A DNA stretch of 64,000 nt from Syngnathus acus (taxonomy: Eukaryota > Chordata > Actinopteri > Syngnathiformes > Syngnathidae), in contig NC_051092.1 of assembly GCF_901709675.1 (NCBI RefSeq), forward strand, positions 3,538,491 to 3,602,490, read 5' to 3'. The translations under genes and the position numbers were made by a program. This document shows, one piece after another, positions 1-11,914 of the stretch. Under the pieces are notes generated by a model, which was given only the letters and a program-made list of their open reading frames with translations, had not been told where the DNA came from and did no database searches. Within the stretch, counting starts at the first letter, position 1. Every line of letters starts with the position of its first letter.

Positions 1-1585
1 CTACAAGGATTGAGTACTAGTACTTAGTACTAGTACAATATTTACGTTCATATTCCATTTCACGCGCACGCCCGAGAATCCTGGAACGTACCAGAAGAAG
101 AACCTGGAGAGGAAGTTGGCATCTTCCACGGGTGACTTCTGCATCCTCAGCTGCGTCGTGTGCACCTGAGAGCGAGGCGAGCGCGCCCCCCACTTTCATT
201 TGTGGACCCCCACTTATCGGCGTCCAAGACGCGCACGCGCAGACCGAAGGGCTACTTTCCCCCAGTCCGAAAAGCAGTTCGCAATTAAGTCCCCAGCGTC
301 CAAGATCACCCAAAAAAGTGTGGCGGCAAGGCGTGATAATCCACCGCAGAGTCCGACAAGAGCGCAGCCTCCACGGTGTGCCCCACTGAGTGTCTGGAAG
401 CGTGTGAGCGCGCGTGGAAGCGCAGGCCATCCTTTATGTGGGCGCGCACGGCGCACGCGCGTCATCTCATTGACCAGAGCAGTGACACACCACCACCGCA
501 AACACGCACGCGCGCACACACACGCGATTACTCATCTGTACCTGGAAAATTCGAATCGGTAAAAAAGGAACAGTTAAGTAATAAGTAATACAATTAACAA
601 ATAATTACTTCCTGATTGTTTGATTTCAAACTCAAATTAAAAAAGTCCAAATTAACGAAGTCCATCATTAGTGAAAAAGTAAACAAAAACAAATGAAAAA
701 TTCCAAATTAAATTGATTTGAACTGCTGGTTCAACTTGTTTTTGTATATGAAACTTCAAGTTAATACAAAATTAAAACATAGAACGTATGGCTAACGCTA
801 ATATTTGATCAATTAAACTAGACTATGACTTTATTCAAAATAAATGAATAAAAAATACATTAAATTACATTTATTTGGACTGTATAGTACAACTGATTCA
901 ACCATTTGGAAAAGAGAAAAGTGCATTAAAAATATACTAGTAATAATCACAGGCATCCCTCTGGGAAGGTGTGCCTTACAGATTGACAGATTTGATTTTG
1001 GTTTCTCCATATTCCACCACACCACACTAATCAGTAGAAAGAGTTCCGCTACGGGTAATCCTCTTAAACGTCTTAAACAAACAAAAAATCTTCGGTTTCA
1101 TTCTACGCACAGTTTCAGGAAAGGGAGGACAAAAAACATTCCACAGGGGAACACCAATAAAGTAGTCATGGTGTGGTGAAGTCTTATCAGCGCTTTAGGT
1201 GTGTTCAAATTGTTTTGGTCCAATTCTTTTGAAAAGCAGTGGCTGACTCACGCTGACAGGGATTGTCTTTAATTAGATTGTCTCTTTTTGAAACCGTTTA
1301 AAATAAAACCTAACAAACACAACAGCTCGAGATTCTCCTTGAAGCTCTCAGTAGAGGAAACACTGACCTCTGCTGGACATTCATGCAAACACTGGATTGT
1401 GTGAGTTACTTTTTTCTTAATAAATTGCCATTAAAAATACCATATATATATAAACATAGTAAAATACAAGGAACGCGTTAATAAATATAAAATGCGTAAG
1501 AAGCAGTATATATTTATATGTTGTTGGCGCCACCTAGCCTGTTAATTTGCGTTCTCCGCTGCTTCGTCGACATTGCAGAGTCGAC
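1..1585. other. Flank upstream of asz1, no recognised gene
   Basis: The first 550 bases are GC- and CpG-rich with purine/pyrimidine runs such as CACACACACG near 515-525. The rest is AT-rich. Overlapping open frames on both strands between 17 and 588 show no domain, no codon bias and no splice pattern that I recognise, so they are treated as chance frames in GC-rich DNA. The CpG-rich part could be a promoter of a gene lying to the left. In mammals CFTR lies beside ASZ1, but nothing here resembles a CFTR exon. Confidence 0.5.
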
Positions 1586-4500
1586 ATGGAGGACTCGAAG
1601 GCTAATTCATTCCCAGCTGGATATGAGAGCGACTCAAGCAGCGACGACTGGTTCACGGAGCGCCCCCCTGACAAAAAGATTTACGATATTCAGGTAAGTT
1701 TGATTTGGAAACAAGAAAAAACTTCGTCATCCTACCGGATGTAGCTCGCTTGGCTTGCCCGCCATTAGCAATGCTAACAAGTCAACCTGGCCAGTTGCGT
1801 TGCTCGATGGCCCACAAAATGAGATTACTTTCACATTTCGAATTACTTTCACATTTCGAAGGTCAACATTCTTGTGCAATTGGATTGAAACAGATCACAA
1901 AGTAACTTATTTTATTAATTAGATGGTGTGCATTGATAAATGTGGCAAGCTACAAACTGCAGTCACTGCAAACATGTTTTTGTTTACCTGGAATATCTCA
2001 ATCATAAATGCAAAAGTTCTTAAAGTCTGATTCAGTTGGGTCATACTTATTAAATGAGTAGGCTTAGATTTGATGAATATGGTTTCTGAAGTAGGAATGT
2101 GCCGATTTACATTTGTTCGGAGCCAAGTCCGACTCATTTGATTTTGAATATTTGCAAGAGATACTGCCTTCATCTGATTTCTTGACTTTGCAAGAAGATA
2201 AAAACAATTGTGCATTCAAATTGCCTGCATTGAATACATGATACTGTTGCATAAAAAACTTTTTTTTGTGTATAACGAGTGTATTTGTTATTGTGACAGA
2301 ATGCTGATAATACCGTCAATTTGCTCAAATCGGCCATCAGAGAAGGCAACGTTGCTGCCATTGAACAGCTGCTGGACAGTGGCAAGAACCTTTTCATTCC
2401 AACAACAGCAATTAAAAATGTTTTTGTGAGCCATGTAGTAGTAATGTTGTGGATATTATGCACAGGCATGGATGTGGGGAGCAGCCTGGGCTTTGACTGC
2501 ACTCCTCTGATGTGTGCTGTCAGTGTGGCGGACGACAATGTGGCCAAAGTGCTTCTGGACCGGGGAGCCAACGCCAACTTCAGCAAAGGTTTCTCTCGCG
2601 AACAAATAATCATCACATAGAACCACTCCAACATTTAACTTTCACTAAGACACAGAGCAAGCAGTGTCTTTGACAGTACGGACAGTTAAACGCTCAAGTA
2701 TAGTTACTAAGGCAAGAAGAACACAGCGGCACGGTCAGGCCGCTAACAACAACATGGTTCATCTGACTTTACTTAACAGCGATGACGCCAAAGAGGAAAT
2801 GTTGCAGAAACACCACACCTCTGATCCTTGGGAGTTGTTTTTAGTTCAAGCGCTGCTTCGCCATCCTTTGCATGTGTTGCGTCAAGGTCTGCCTGCTTCA
2901 AAAAAGCCGGCGGGAACAATTCTTTCATGGCGTGAAGGCCTACATCTCTACTCAGCGCTCAAACATCAGTCAAACATCACAAACAAATGTGCCACGCCGG
3001 CGAAACAAGATCCAAAGCAAAGTACTCCAAAAAAATTGCTCCATTCTAGTCAAAAGGAGCAAAATGAAGAAAGATTTTTATGCTACGCTGTTGTTAGCTT
3101 CTGAGCTAAAATGCTAACTATGCCATTAACACAACAGTTACATTCTCGAGCTTATGCTGGAATTTAATCAAAAGTGAGTTTACGACAATTTCATGGACTT
3201 GACGTTGGAGGCAGGTGTAGTAAACAACTAAATGCTCCAATGGCCTTTTTTTTTTGTCACGAATGAACGCATGAACGACACATCCCGGTCGCCACACTGC
3301 TGCCATTCCCGCTCAGCAAAATCTCTGGATCAGCATTTATTTACTCCGATCCATACACACACACATGCCGGGCTCGTCTGGTTTGCACCCACGCAAAGAA
3401 TATATAAACAACAAAGACGCAGTTCCACATAGACAGATGGTGAGGCCCAAACACAAATAATAACACGAATAAATAACACATTGCCGGAACTAAATTGGAA
3501 TTGAGCAGGAACAACTCCAGACGTCATTTGGAGCAAAAGATGCGAACGTAGTTAAATCCAATCTAAATCATGAAAAAAATGAAAATAACTTCAGTAATGT
3601 AAATCCCCACATAAGAAAATCTCAGTTGGGGGTGAGTACATGGTGCAAAAACTTTTTTGTCTGCCATTTTGGTTTGAAGCCGCCATTTAATAGGAACTGG
3701 GGACGTTGAAGCAGACTGATGGTTTAAAGTTGACAAGCTTTAGGCGACAAGTTTTACCCCATGGATGACTCGTCACATTTACTTCTTGAGTAAATGTGAT
3801 CTTCCTGTTTGTAGGCGGCAGGACGGTGTTGATGGCCAGCTGCACTGCATCGGCAAAGGAGGACAAAATTGCTCGCTGTGTGGAGCTTCTGCTCTCCAGG
3901 AACGCCGACCCCAACATGGCGGACACGTGAGTTGGCTGGCTGCAAGGAAGTTCAATCTGGCTCAGATCTGGTTCAAATGTACGATTGTTGTACAAAGGAG
4001 TCAATCAGTTCATCAACAACTAATCGATTCTCTAATTCATTGAAACGGAAACTTGCTGCAATCTTCAAAAGTAACTCGTTTTGCCGTTAATTTTTTTTCG
4101 CGCTACGATGACAATGCATCTTCTGTTTAGCTTACACGCTAACACACTGTTGCTCTACCAGTGCCAGAGAAGTGTTCATTTCCCTCCTCAACCAAATATT
4201 TGAGCGAGGCAGTTTTGCAGCGATGACGACAAACCCCCCACGGCGGCAAGCGGCGCGTACGTTGATGTGGTTAGATTCCATCAAACGTCCGCCGTCGCTT
4301 ACGTCGGAACATCTGACCAAAAATGAACACCAGCTGCCTCTGGTTGGGTGTAAACAAACCCGACGCGGACCCCCAATTGTTCACATGCGCTCACGTTTAC
4401 TCAACTGTTGAGGCGGGAAGTGGCTTTGGGCTGCCATGCACATGTGAGTCTGGGCCTGCGACTGCCGTTCCGCCCGAAAGCCGAATAAATAAATACGACA

Positions 4501-7500
4501 TAAAGATATTCCCGCTTTTAAAACTCGCCCGCTTTTCCTGGCATTGCCCGCGGGGTCGATCTGACCTGTGACATAACAAGATGGTTCCGTTCGCCTATTG
4601 AAACAAGTCCCGTCTACTTAAATCTCAACTTGACCTTTTTATGGTCGGACAGTCGCGCTGATAAGAATGATCTACGGTCCGGCTGATTGGACCGCTCGCA
4701 CGGAAACCGTATGAGAAAGACCTCGCGAGGGCTGTCGCGCCGACAGTAGAAACGGACGACGCGAGCGTTCCCCGTTCCCACTGCTCCAAGAGGAAGTGCG
4801 CCGTGGTGAAGTGAGCAGGAATGTGCGCAAATTGACATCAAACATTAACTTTTGTCTACGCGAGGGTGATTAATTTGACTGTTTGCCGTCACGCTGTTTG
4901 ACCAGCGCCGAGTCTTTCCCAGACGACTCACTAAATCACCGCTGCAAGTCAACAGTGAGCTCGCCGCGGACGTATGATGTGAAAAAAAAAGTGACTGATG
5001 TACAGTATAGTGTTTGTCTCAACTCTCATCAAGTGCGATTGCTGTTATTGAAAGAGGAATTGTCTTTAGCTTATATCACAGTCCACCAGTTTAAAAAAAA
5101 AAAAAAACGTCAAAATTACCGTGATGTTTTTTCAGGGTGAAAACTTTATTTAAATAGTCCAAATGCAAAATTCCTGCTTAAGTCAGAGCACGGTTAACAA
5201 TATTAAAAGTGTGTAAATTCTCATGTTTTTTTTTTTTTTAGGTCTCAGATGACATGCCTGATGTTAGCCGCCAGAGACAACCACTGCAAGGTCCTCAACC
5301 TGCTGGCGTCTCACGGAGCTGACCTCAATATGCAAAACGCCAACGGATACACCGTATGTAACATTGTTGCGGTTCCTCGTGCGTGCGTGTAACCACGGTA
5401 ACGTTTCAGGCCTTGTCGGTGGCCGTGCACCACGGCCAGGAAAAGGCCGTGCTGAAGCTCCTCCAGCTGGGAGCCGACAGCAGCATCGCCACCACCGAGG
5501 GGAAAAGTCCCGCTGAGCTAGCTTTGCTTCTCAAGCACACGCAGGTGGCGTCATCATGAATTCTCCAACTTCTGTCTGACCTATTCAACTTCAATGAATG
5601 CTTTTGTGTTTCAAGCTGCTTGTTTCGAAGTGTTCCGTTTATTCCAAAATCCGTGCAGATCGCCAGGATTCTCTCCTCAGCATTGAACGTCGATCCCGTG
5701 CTACCTTTCAACTCCACGAAGGAAAGCCTTTCTACGATCGTCAAGTCCAACACTCCATCTTTTGCCGAAAGGTAAAACACCACCAGTTCACACGGAGCTG
5801 GCTGTCTTCCCTGAAAAACGTCACACAGAGGTAACCTTTGTGTTTGGTGCCCTCTGTTGGATTCTCTCAGCAACTGCAGGAATCACAATTTTTGCCCTGA
5901 TAAACACGAAATCAAATCCCTCAGTCACACTGTTTCTTTTTACGCACCAGCGTGCCCAAGCTGGATGAGCTGGAGCTCCTTCTTCACGGCCTGGATCTCG
6001 ACTACCTCATCGACATCATGCATGTACGTCAACGCTGCTTGTATTATGTCTCCACTTTCTTCCGAGCGTTAGGCTAACAAAAAAACGCTTCGACACATTT
6101 CACATCATCCCTGGCTCCGACAGATTTTCAGGGTGGCCTTCCCACATCTCCCTGATGTCATCATATTGATTAATGATATCACGCGGTCTATCTTATTAGC
6201 TCCACAGGTGAGATGTTACAGTAGCAGCTGTGCGGCGCTCGCTATGACATTTTCATGTAATGAGGTGTGCAGTTTACATATTTTACTAGCACGGTACCTT
6301 GAGGGGGCTCAGTTTGACAGATGCTGGTGCCGGCCATGCAGGCGCATCGCTCAAGTTGTGCCGTGCTCCCTCCCTCACAGGAGAAGGACATCACCTGGAG
6401 CAAGCTGCTGACTATGGAGGAGGAGGACCTGGAGAAGGTAGAGGGTGACCGCAACCACTGTCAATCAGTTCACATGAGGATGAGGGTAGCTCATGCTGCA
6501 CACGTATGACTGATACGCTCCTGTGATTATCGCTTCATGTTTGGCAGCATTTTAGGAATTTGACATTGTCGTCTTCATGGGAAACCTAAACATGTGAGCC
6601 ATCTAGAAGAAAAAAAGAAAATCTACTTCTCTATGTGCCCACTTCTATTATACATTTTGGTTGTAGTTTATAAAAGAACTATATGAAAACAAAAATATTC
6701 TCGATCCAAAAATGTTCCCTGAGGTCATTTATAATCTTATAGGTCGGAATCACAGAAGCAGCAGACCAGAAGAAGGTTCTGAGCGCTCTGCAGCAGATGC
6801 ATTTGGACAAACTGGACCTGGGCACCATCGAGCAACTCGGAGTGACCGACAGCGGGTTCGTACAACGTCTTGCCTCTCAGTCCGTAATTCTGGGCCAACA
6901 TAGTCGAATAGCATCAAGCCAGTCGTTCCTCCCCCACTGGGAGTCGTCCATCATACCTGCGAGCATCTCTCATCCTCATTTGCGATCATCTAAACCTTTG
7001 CTAATGGTTTAAGTGGAGCTCTAATGATTTGTAAGGCGAGAGGCGACATAAGCTCGCCGCAGAGTCGTCTCGGAGCACCCAATTGCTCCGCGAAGACTCG
7101 GCGGACTGACGTCAAGAGACAGAAGGATGGTGGAAGGCTTGACCAGGGCCGGGCCTCACCACTTAGCAACATGGAGAACTTTTGATCAATTGAACGGGAA
7201 ATCTCAGGATCACTTTTGTGCCGCTGAAAAGCAAAACACAATTTATAGGTTGTTCATGGATCCCAAGTTGGATGTAATAAAACAAACTAAATTAAAAAAA
7301 AAAAATTGTTAAAATATATTCACTTAGAATAATAAATAAGAAAAAATGTCTTGAAGAGCAACCAAAACGAGGAACTTAAAATGGATTAAAAAAAAAAAAA
7401 AAATTGACAGGCAGGCTCACCCATTTTTTCCCTGCGTAAAACAACAAAGCGTAACATAACATGAGCTATTTGTGCGGGCGTGCTGTCATCGCCGCGCTAG

Positions 7501-8733
7501 ACAAACTAGGAGTAAGGGAGAAGGGAGGCTGCGCCGCCTGACACTGTTTACACGGCTCACCCTGACGGAGTGCGCAGATGGAGCGCTAAGATAACAACTA
7601 TCAATAAGTCGCGCTGTCCGCTGCGCCGCTCGAAGGAAAACCCATCACTTCTTCGGCCAGCCACCTGTTTGCTGCTGCGGCGCTCCTCATTTTAGATAAT
7701 CACTATCGTTTGTATCCATTCGATAAACTTTTTGTGTGTGTTCTTCAGGAGCGAGGAGCTGCTCAACTTCCTGATCAAGCTGAAGCAGCAATGCTGCTGT
7801 CTGACGGAAACCATCCAGGACACCACCCGCCGCCTCCCCCTGCAGGTCTTCAAGGTACACCGCATGTTTGGACACGTGCGTCGTCATCCAATCAGGTTCA
7901 ATATAATGTGGAGCTAAAAAAAAAATTGCTTTGTGCATTTGTCTGCTTTTGTGTGCAGCTGGTCTTCGCCCTGGACCACAAGATGGAGGCCCAGGACGTG
8001 TGCAGCCAACTCATGATGCAGACCAAAGACCTGCAGACCGAAGTCAACTGCCTGCACAATATGCTCTGCCAGGTCGGTAAACTTGTGCATACTGTATGCG
8101 AATGTTGACAAGCTCCAGCACGTGTGTGTGTGTGTGTTCGTGGCAGACTTTAGCGTGACAGGAGCGAATCCTCACAGCCAATAAGTCAGCACCACCGTGA
8201 CACAGCCCTGTCAGCACACAGACACCAGGAGGAGGGAAGATGGGGGGGAGGGAGGGGGTCAGCGTCGGTGATGCAGGTTGTGGGGTGACGGAATTTAGAG
8301 GGCTGATGGGTAGGGTCCGGGTTGAGGGGTGTGTAGAGTTGAAGGAGACAAATTGGGGGGGGGGGGGGGGGTACCTCAGCTGTGTCATGTCTCAGTGGGG
8401 TCCTTACCTACAAAGGTACCTGTAGCAAAGTTATGTGGGTCTGAGCTGGAGGTTGTGGAGAGCACAGTTCTGAAGGTCTGTTGGGGCGGGGCTGGAAATG
8501 GGTCGGTCCAACTATTGACATTACTGTCGAGCCCCAAGTGGACTAAAATAAATGGCTTTCCCACACAGATGAACAAGGCCCCAAATAGCTGTCGACTTCC
8601 TCCGCCCGTCGCCCGCGGCGAGAGGACACTGCCGGCCGTCGTGAGCGTCGCCGCAGCCGCACTGGGGGTGACCCTCCTCTTCCTCAGCCGTGGCTATCTG
8701 CCCAAGTTAGGGAACATCTTCACATTCTTGTAA
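1586..8733 (+). CDS. asz1: ASZ1/GASZ: ankyrin-repeat, SAM and C-terminal membrane-anchor germline protein
   Basis: Thirteen exons join in frame to 470 codons: 1586-1693, 2300-2381, 2466-2588, 3815-3926, 5242-5353, 5410-5544, 5659-5771, 5951-6023, 6381-6437, 6743-6855, 7749-7854, 7959-8072, 8569-8733. Mammalian ASZ1 is about 475 residues. Ankyrin repeats fill residues 40-224 ([36 protein letters not shown]). A SAM domain covers about 264-335 ([20 protein letters not shown]), a helical coil about 345-415, and a hydrophobic anchor about 440-457 near the C-terminus. In mammals GASZ sits on germ-cell mitochondria, scaffolds nuage and is needed for piRNA production. The start at 1586 is the first ATG in the frame. 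The second intron needs a GC donor (see findings). wnt2 follows on the same strand 660 bases on, as in other vertebrates. An ATTAAA at 9015-9020 is a weak poly(A) candidate. Confidence 0.93.
2382..2465 (+). other. 84-nt GC-AG intron in asz1, inferred
   Basis: The exon before ends LLDS plus the first base of Gly, followed by GCAAGA. The exon after starts behind a CACAG acceptor and completes Gly-Met-Asp. Removing these 84 bases gives the exact spacing of the ankyrin repeat in mammalian ASZ1. The only nearby GT donor, at 2426, would leave a 40-nt intron. The 84 bases carry no stop in the coding frame, so retention would add 28 residues. Confidence 0.7.
8120..8375 (+). repeat. Simple-sequence stretch in the last asz1 intron
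   Basis: A (GT)n tract near 8122-8136 is followed by a G-rich stretch and an unbroken run of about 17 G at 8355-8371. The run is long enough to form a G-quadruplex on the coding strand of the intron between exons 12 and 13. Confidence 0.7.
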
Positions 8734-9394
8734 TCGATAATACCGTTATGCTGAACCACACGCATTTATTTGTATGATGCAAGCAAGACTTGTAAAGTTG
8801 AATCCTGTTTTATTTTTTTATAAAATGATGTTGTGGTCTTGGAAAACATAATTTTACAAGGGTATGTTCAAATGTATAAGTTTTGATTTTTAGGAGTTCT
8901 GAAGGAAATATGTTGATAAAGAAGTTTCAATTGGCCAAAGTATTTGTTTCCTGAAATGCATCAAAGCAAAAGCGCTTTTCAAAAAGCACAATTTGACGCA
9001 TGATGTCCTTTACAATTAAATCACATTTCTTCCACTGCCTTTTATTTTTCAGATCCAAAGTTGCGTCATTCAACTTCACTTTGAGGTGCTTCTGATTGAT
9101 TATAAGTGCGCCTTATAGTCCGAAAAATACGGTAATCGGCAAAACGCCAGCCAATTGGCATTGTTTTGAAAAGGCCAAGTAATAATCAGCTCCTCCATAA
9201 ATTATTTATAAAGCGAGTCAGGAAATTAATGTGATTGGAACATTCCAGCGTCGCGGCAACTTTGCGCGCGCCTCGGCCACCCAAGCAGAACGACGTGAAG
9301 ACTCGTTGGTGCTTCCCGCCCCGTTGCGCCGCCGCCTCATTTGCCACTCGTGCTCTCGGCGGACATGCAACAAAAGTGATCCTGCGCGGCCGAC
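8734..9394. other. Spacer between asz1 and wnt2
   Basis: AT-rich asz1 3' UTR sequence is followed by spacer. The stretch at 9100-9135 carries a teleost repeat end, described separately. The last 130 bases before the wnt2 ATG are GC-rich and probably hold its 5' UTR and promoter. No gene is seen. Confidence 0.5.
9100..9135. repeat. Solo terminus of a dispersed DNA-transposon-like repeat
   Basis: The stretch reads TTATAAGTGCGCC, then TTATAGTCCG, then AAAAATACGGTA. From memory this is a widely dispersed repeat terminus in fish genomes, usually seen as TACCGTATTTTTCGGACTATAAGG on the other strand. No matching second end was found close by, so this is a relic. The assignment rests on recall, not on a search. 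Confidence 0.5.
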
Positions 9395-11370
9395 ATGAAC
9401 GCCTCGGCGTGTGGACTATGTTGGTGCGTGTGCGCGACCGTGTGTGTGCTGAGTGTCGACGCGTCTTGGTGGTGAGTTTGCATCATCGCGCTGCTCTGAA
9501 AGTTTGTAGCATTTTTTTTTTTTATTGGATGCCTTTGCATGAATTGCTTGTCATGAAGTTTTCTTGGCTGCAGGTTCACATTGTTGCATTTGACCTTTTG
9601 CTGTACTTTGCCCTCATAATTTTTTAGTCATTCCACTAAAGTTATCAAATGTTCTTGCTGCTGTCTATTGAAAGCCTTTACGGCATCTTTACAAGTCTCA
9701 ACCGGTCTCTTGGTGCTTTTTCCCTTCACGGCAAACATTTCAACACCTCTTGCAATAATCGTACACGTCTGTCGACTATAGCCTCTCGATTATTAATTCC
9801 TCACGTGGACATGAAGCCAATTCCAGAATATAATCACTTGTTCGAGCGAATTCTAGAACCTGGAAAAGTGCTTTGTAGATGTAAGTGATTATGATTATCA
9901 TCATTAGTGTGCTGCTTTTTTTTTTTTACTCTGCTTTGGCAAAGTGGACAATACATGGAAACGATAGTGTACTTTGTCTTCCTGTTAATGAAACTTACAT
10001 TTGATTATTTATTTATCATTTGAATGTTCACTTGTGTGGTGAAGTGTACCTGCTGCCTGGTTACCTTCCAAACAGGTACATGAGCACTCTGGGCTCTCGC
10101 GTGATGTGCGACAACATCCCGGGGCTGGTGAGCGAGCAGCGGCAGCTGTGTCGCCAGCATCCCCGAGTGATGCAAGCCATCGGCGCCGGGGTGCAGGACT
10201 GGATCTCCGAGTGCCAGCACCAGTTTCGCAATCACCGCTGGAACTGCAACACGGTGGCGCGGGACCACAGTCTGTTTGGACGCTTGCTGCTGCGCGGTGA
10301 GTCCGGGACGGGTTGTTATCGTCACGGGTCCGGACGCTGATGGCGCCCGCTCCCCCTCAGGCAGCCGCGAGGTGGCTTTCATATACGCCATCTCGTCGGC
10401 GGGCGTGGTGCACACGCTGGCGCGAGCGTGCAGCCGCGGCGAGCTGGACTCTTGCTCCTGCGACCCGCGTAAGACGGGTTCTTGGAGGGACCGGGTCGGT
10501 GTCTTCGACTGGGGCGGCTGCAGTGACCACGTGGAGCACGCCGCCCGCTTCGGACACGCTTTTGTGGACGCCAAGGAGAGAAAGGAGCCCGATGCACGTG
10601 CCCTCATCAACCTCCACAACAACAGGGCCGGGCGCAAGGTGACGTCACGTCCCGCCCCTTTATCCTCTATACATGACGTCACTCAGGTGTCACCTTTGGA
10701 AGAGTAACGCGAAAAAAAGGGAATTTTACAAGTGGATGAGTGGTCAACAAATATTTTATATGACACGACATAGCAGCGTGACATGTGACTTGTGTTTTTT
10801 ACACGCCCATCAGGCAGTGAAGCGTCTCCTGAGCCTGGAATGTAAGTGCCACGGCGTGAGCGGCTCATGCAGCGCGCGCACCTGCTGGCTGGCCATGGCC
10901 GACTTCCGCCGCACCGGAGACGAACTCAGGCGCAAATATGAGCGCGCCGTCCACGTGGCCGTCAACCAGTACGGAGCGGCTTTGACGACGCTGGGTGCGT
11001 GGGGAAGACGCACGGCGCCTGGGAAGAACCAGCTGGTCTACTCGGACGAATCCCCGGACTTCTGTGTGCCCGACCACGACGCAGGTTATCCTAAAAGCGC
11101 AATCGGTGACGCTAAATTGCCGTGGGCGTTTCAACACTGACCGTGACGCACGTCTCCCTCGCAGGGTCCTTGGGCACGGGCGGGCGGCGGTGCAACGTGA
11201 CGTCTCGGGGCGCAGACAGCTGCTCGGTCATGTGCTGCGGGCGAGGTTACGACACGGCGCGGGTGAGCCGCAGCGCCAAGTGCGAGTGCAAATTCCACTG
11301 GTGCTGCGCCGTGCACTGCAGTGACTGCCACCAGGTGATGGACGTGCGCACCTGTAAAGACCATACGTGA
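9395..11370 (+). CDS. wnt2: Wnt2 secreted signalling ligand
   Basis: Five exons join to 350 codons: 9395-9471, 10076-10296, 10361-10638, 10814-11084, 11165-11370. Human WNT2 has 360 residues. Exon 1 encodes a Cys-rich hydrophobic signal peptide ([13 protein letters not shown]) ending in WW. Wnt hallmarks follow in order: [33 protein letters not shown], the palmitoylation loop [10 protein letters not shown], and the Cys-rich end with [12 protein letters not shown] and CKFHWCC. Most Wnt cysteines are visible. [16 protein letters not shown] and DHSLFGR fit Wnt2 better than other Wnts. Wnt2 is secreted, acts through Frizzled/LRP and patterns lung, heart and liver in vertebrates. Exon 3 begins behind a short 64-nt intron. 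An AATAAA poly(A) signal lies at 11593-11598. Confidence 0.95.
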
Positions 11371-11592
11371 ACGTCATTGTCAGCAAAATCGAAACTCGCT
11401 CATATAACCCGGACACTGTTCTTAAAAGTTTTTTCCCCACTAAAATGTATTTATTCATTTTATTTATTGTTTTATTCCTCCTCCAGTTTGAAACGATGAC
11501 GACCCCGCTATCGGGTTAGTGTATGCGAGTCGTACTTGTCTTTTTTTTTATGTGGTAGTGTTTTGATTCTTCATTGTTCAATTAATTTTGTA

Positions 11593-11598
11593 AATAAA
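11593..11598 (+). other. wnt2 poly(A) signal
   Basis: Canonical AATAAA, about 223 bases after the wnt2 stop and ahead of the converging cnot4 3' UTR. Confidence 0.6.
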
Positions 11599-11914
11599 AA
11601 GTCCAAAAATATTTCGTATACGACCACCATGAAAGAATATATACATTTTAATCCACATACATTCAACATTTTAATGTACTATATAAGATATTTATAATTA
11701 CATTAATTAAAGTAGAAATAGAACACGAGAATGTGTTATTTCTTTTAAGATAACCTATAAAAAGCCAATGGAGTCGCCCTCTGCAGGCTAGATTAAGAAA
11801 CACACGACATAAGCAGACTTGGCTGAGTGTTATGTCGCCCTCTGGTGGGCAACATTAAACACAGCTCAATGGGCCTCTGTAAATGACCACAGCAGACAAA
11901 CACCAGGTTTTGAG

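Noticed and set aside
17-588. Overlapping open frames of 70-137 codons on both strands in the first 600 bases
   Set aside because: The DNA is CpG-rich, which lowers stop frequency. Frames overlap on opposite strands, have no recognisable domain and no splice signals.
2426-2465. GT donor for the second asz1 intron
   Set aside because: It would leave a 40-nt intron, below the usual minimum, and would add residues that break the ankyrin spacing. The GC donor fits better.
8240-8733. A separate small gene in the G-rich intron of asz1
   Set aside because: The only supported coding stretch is the last asz1 exon 8569-8733; the upstream frame is repetitive G-rich sequence.
10005-10682. 225-codon minus-strand frame opposite wnt2 exons 2 and 3
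   Set aside because: It is antisense to well-conserved Wnt coding exons with GC-rich third positions, which open the opposite frame.
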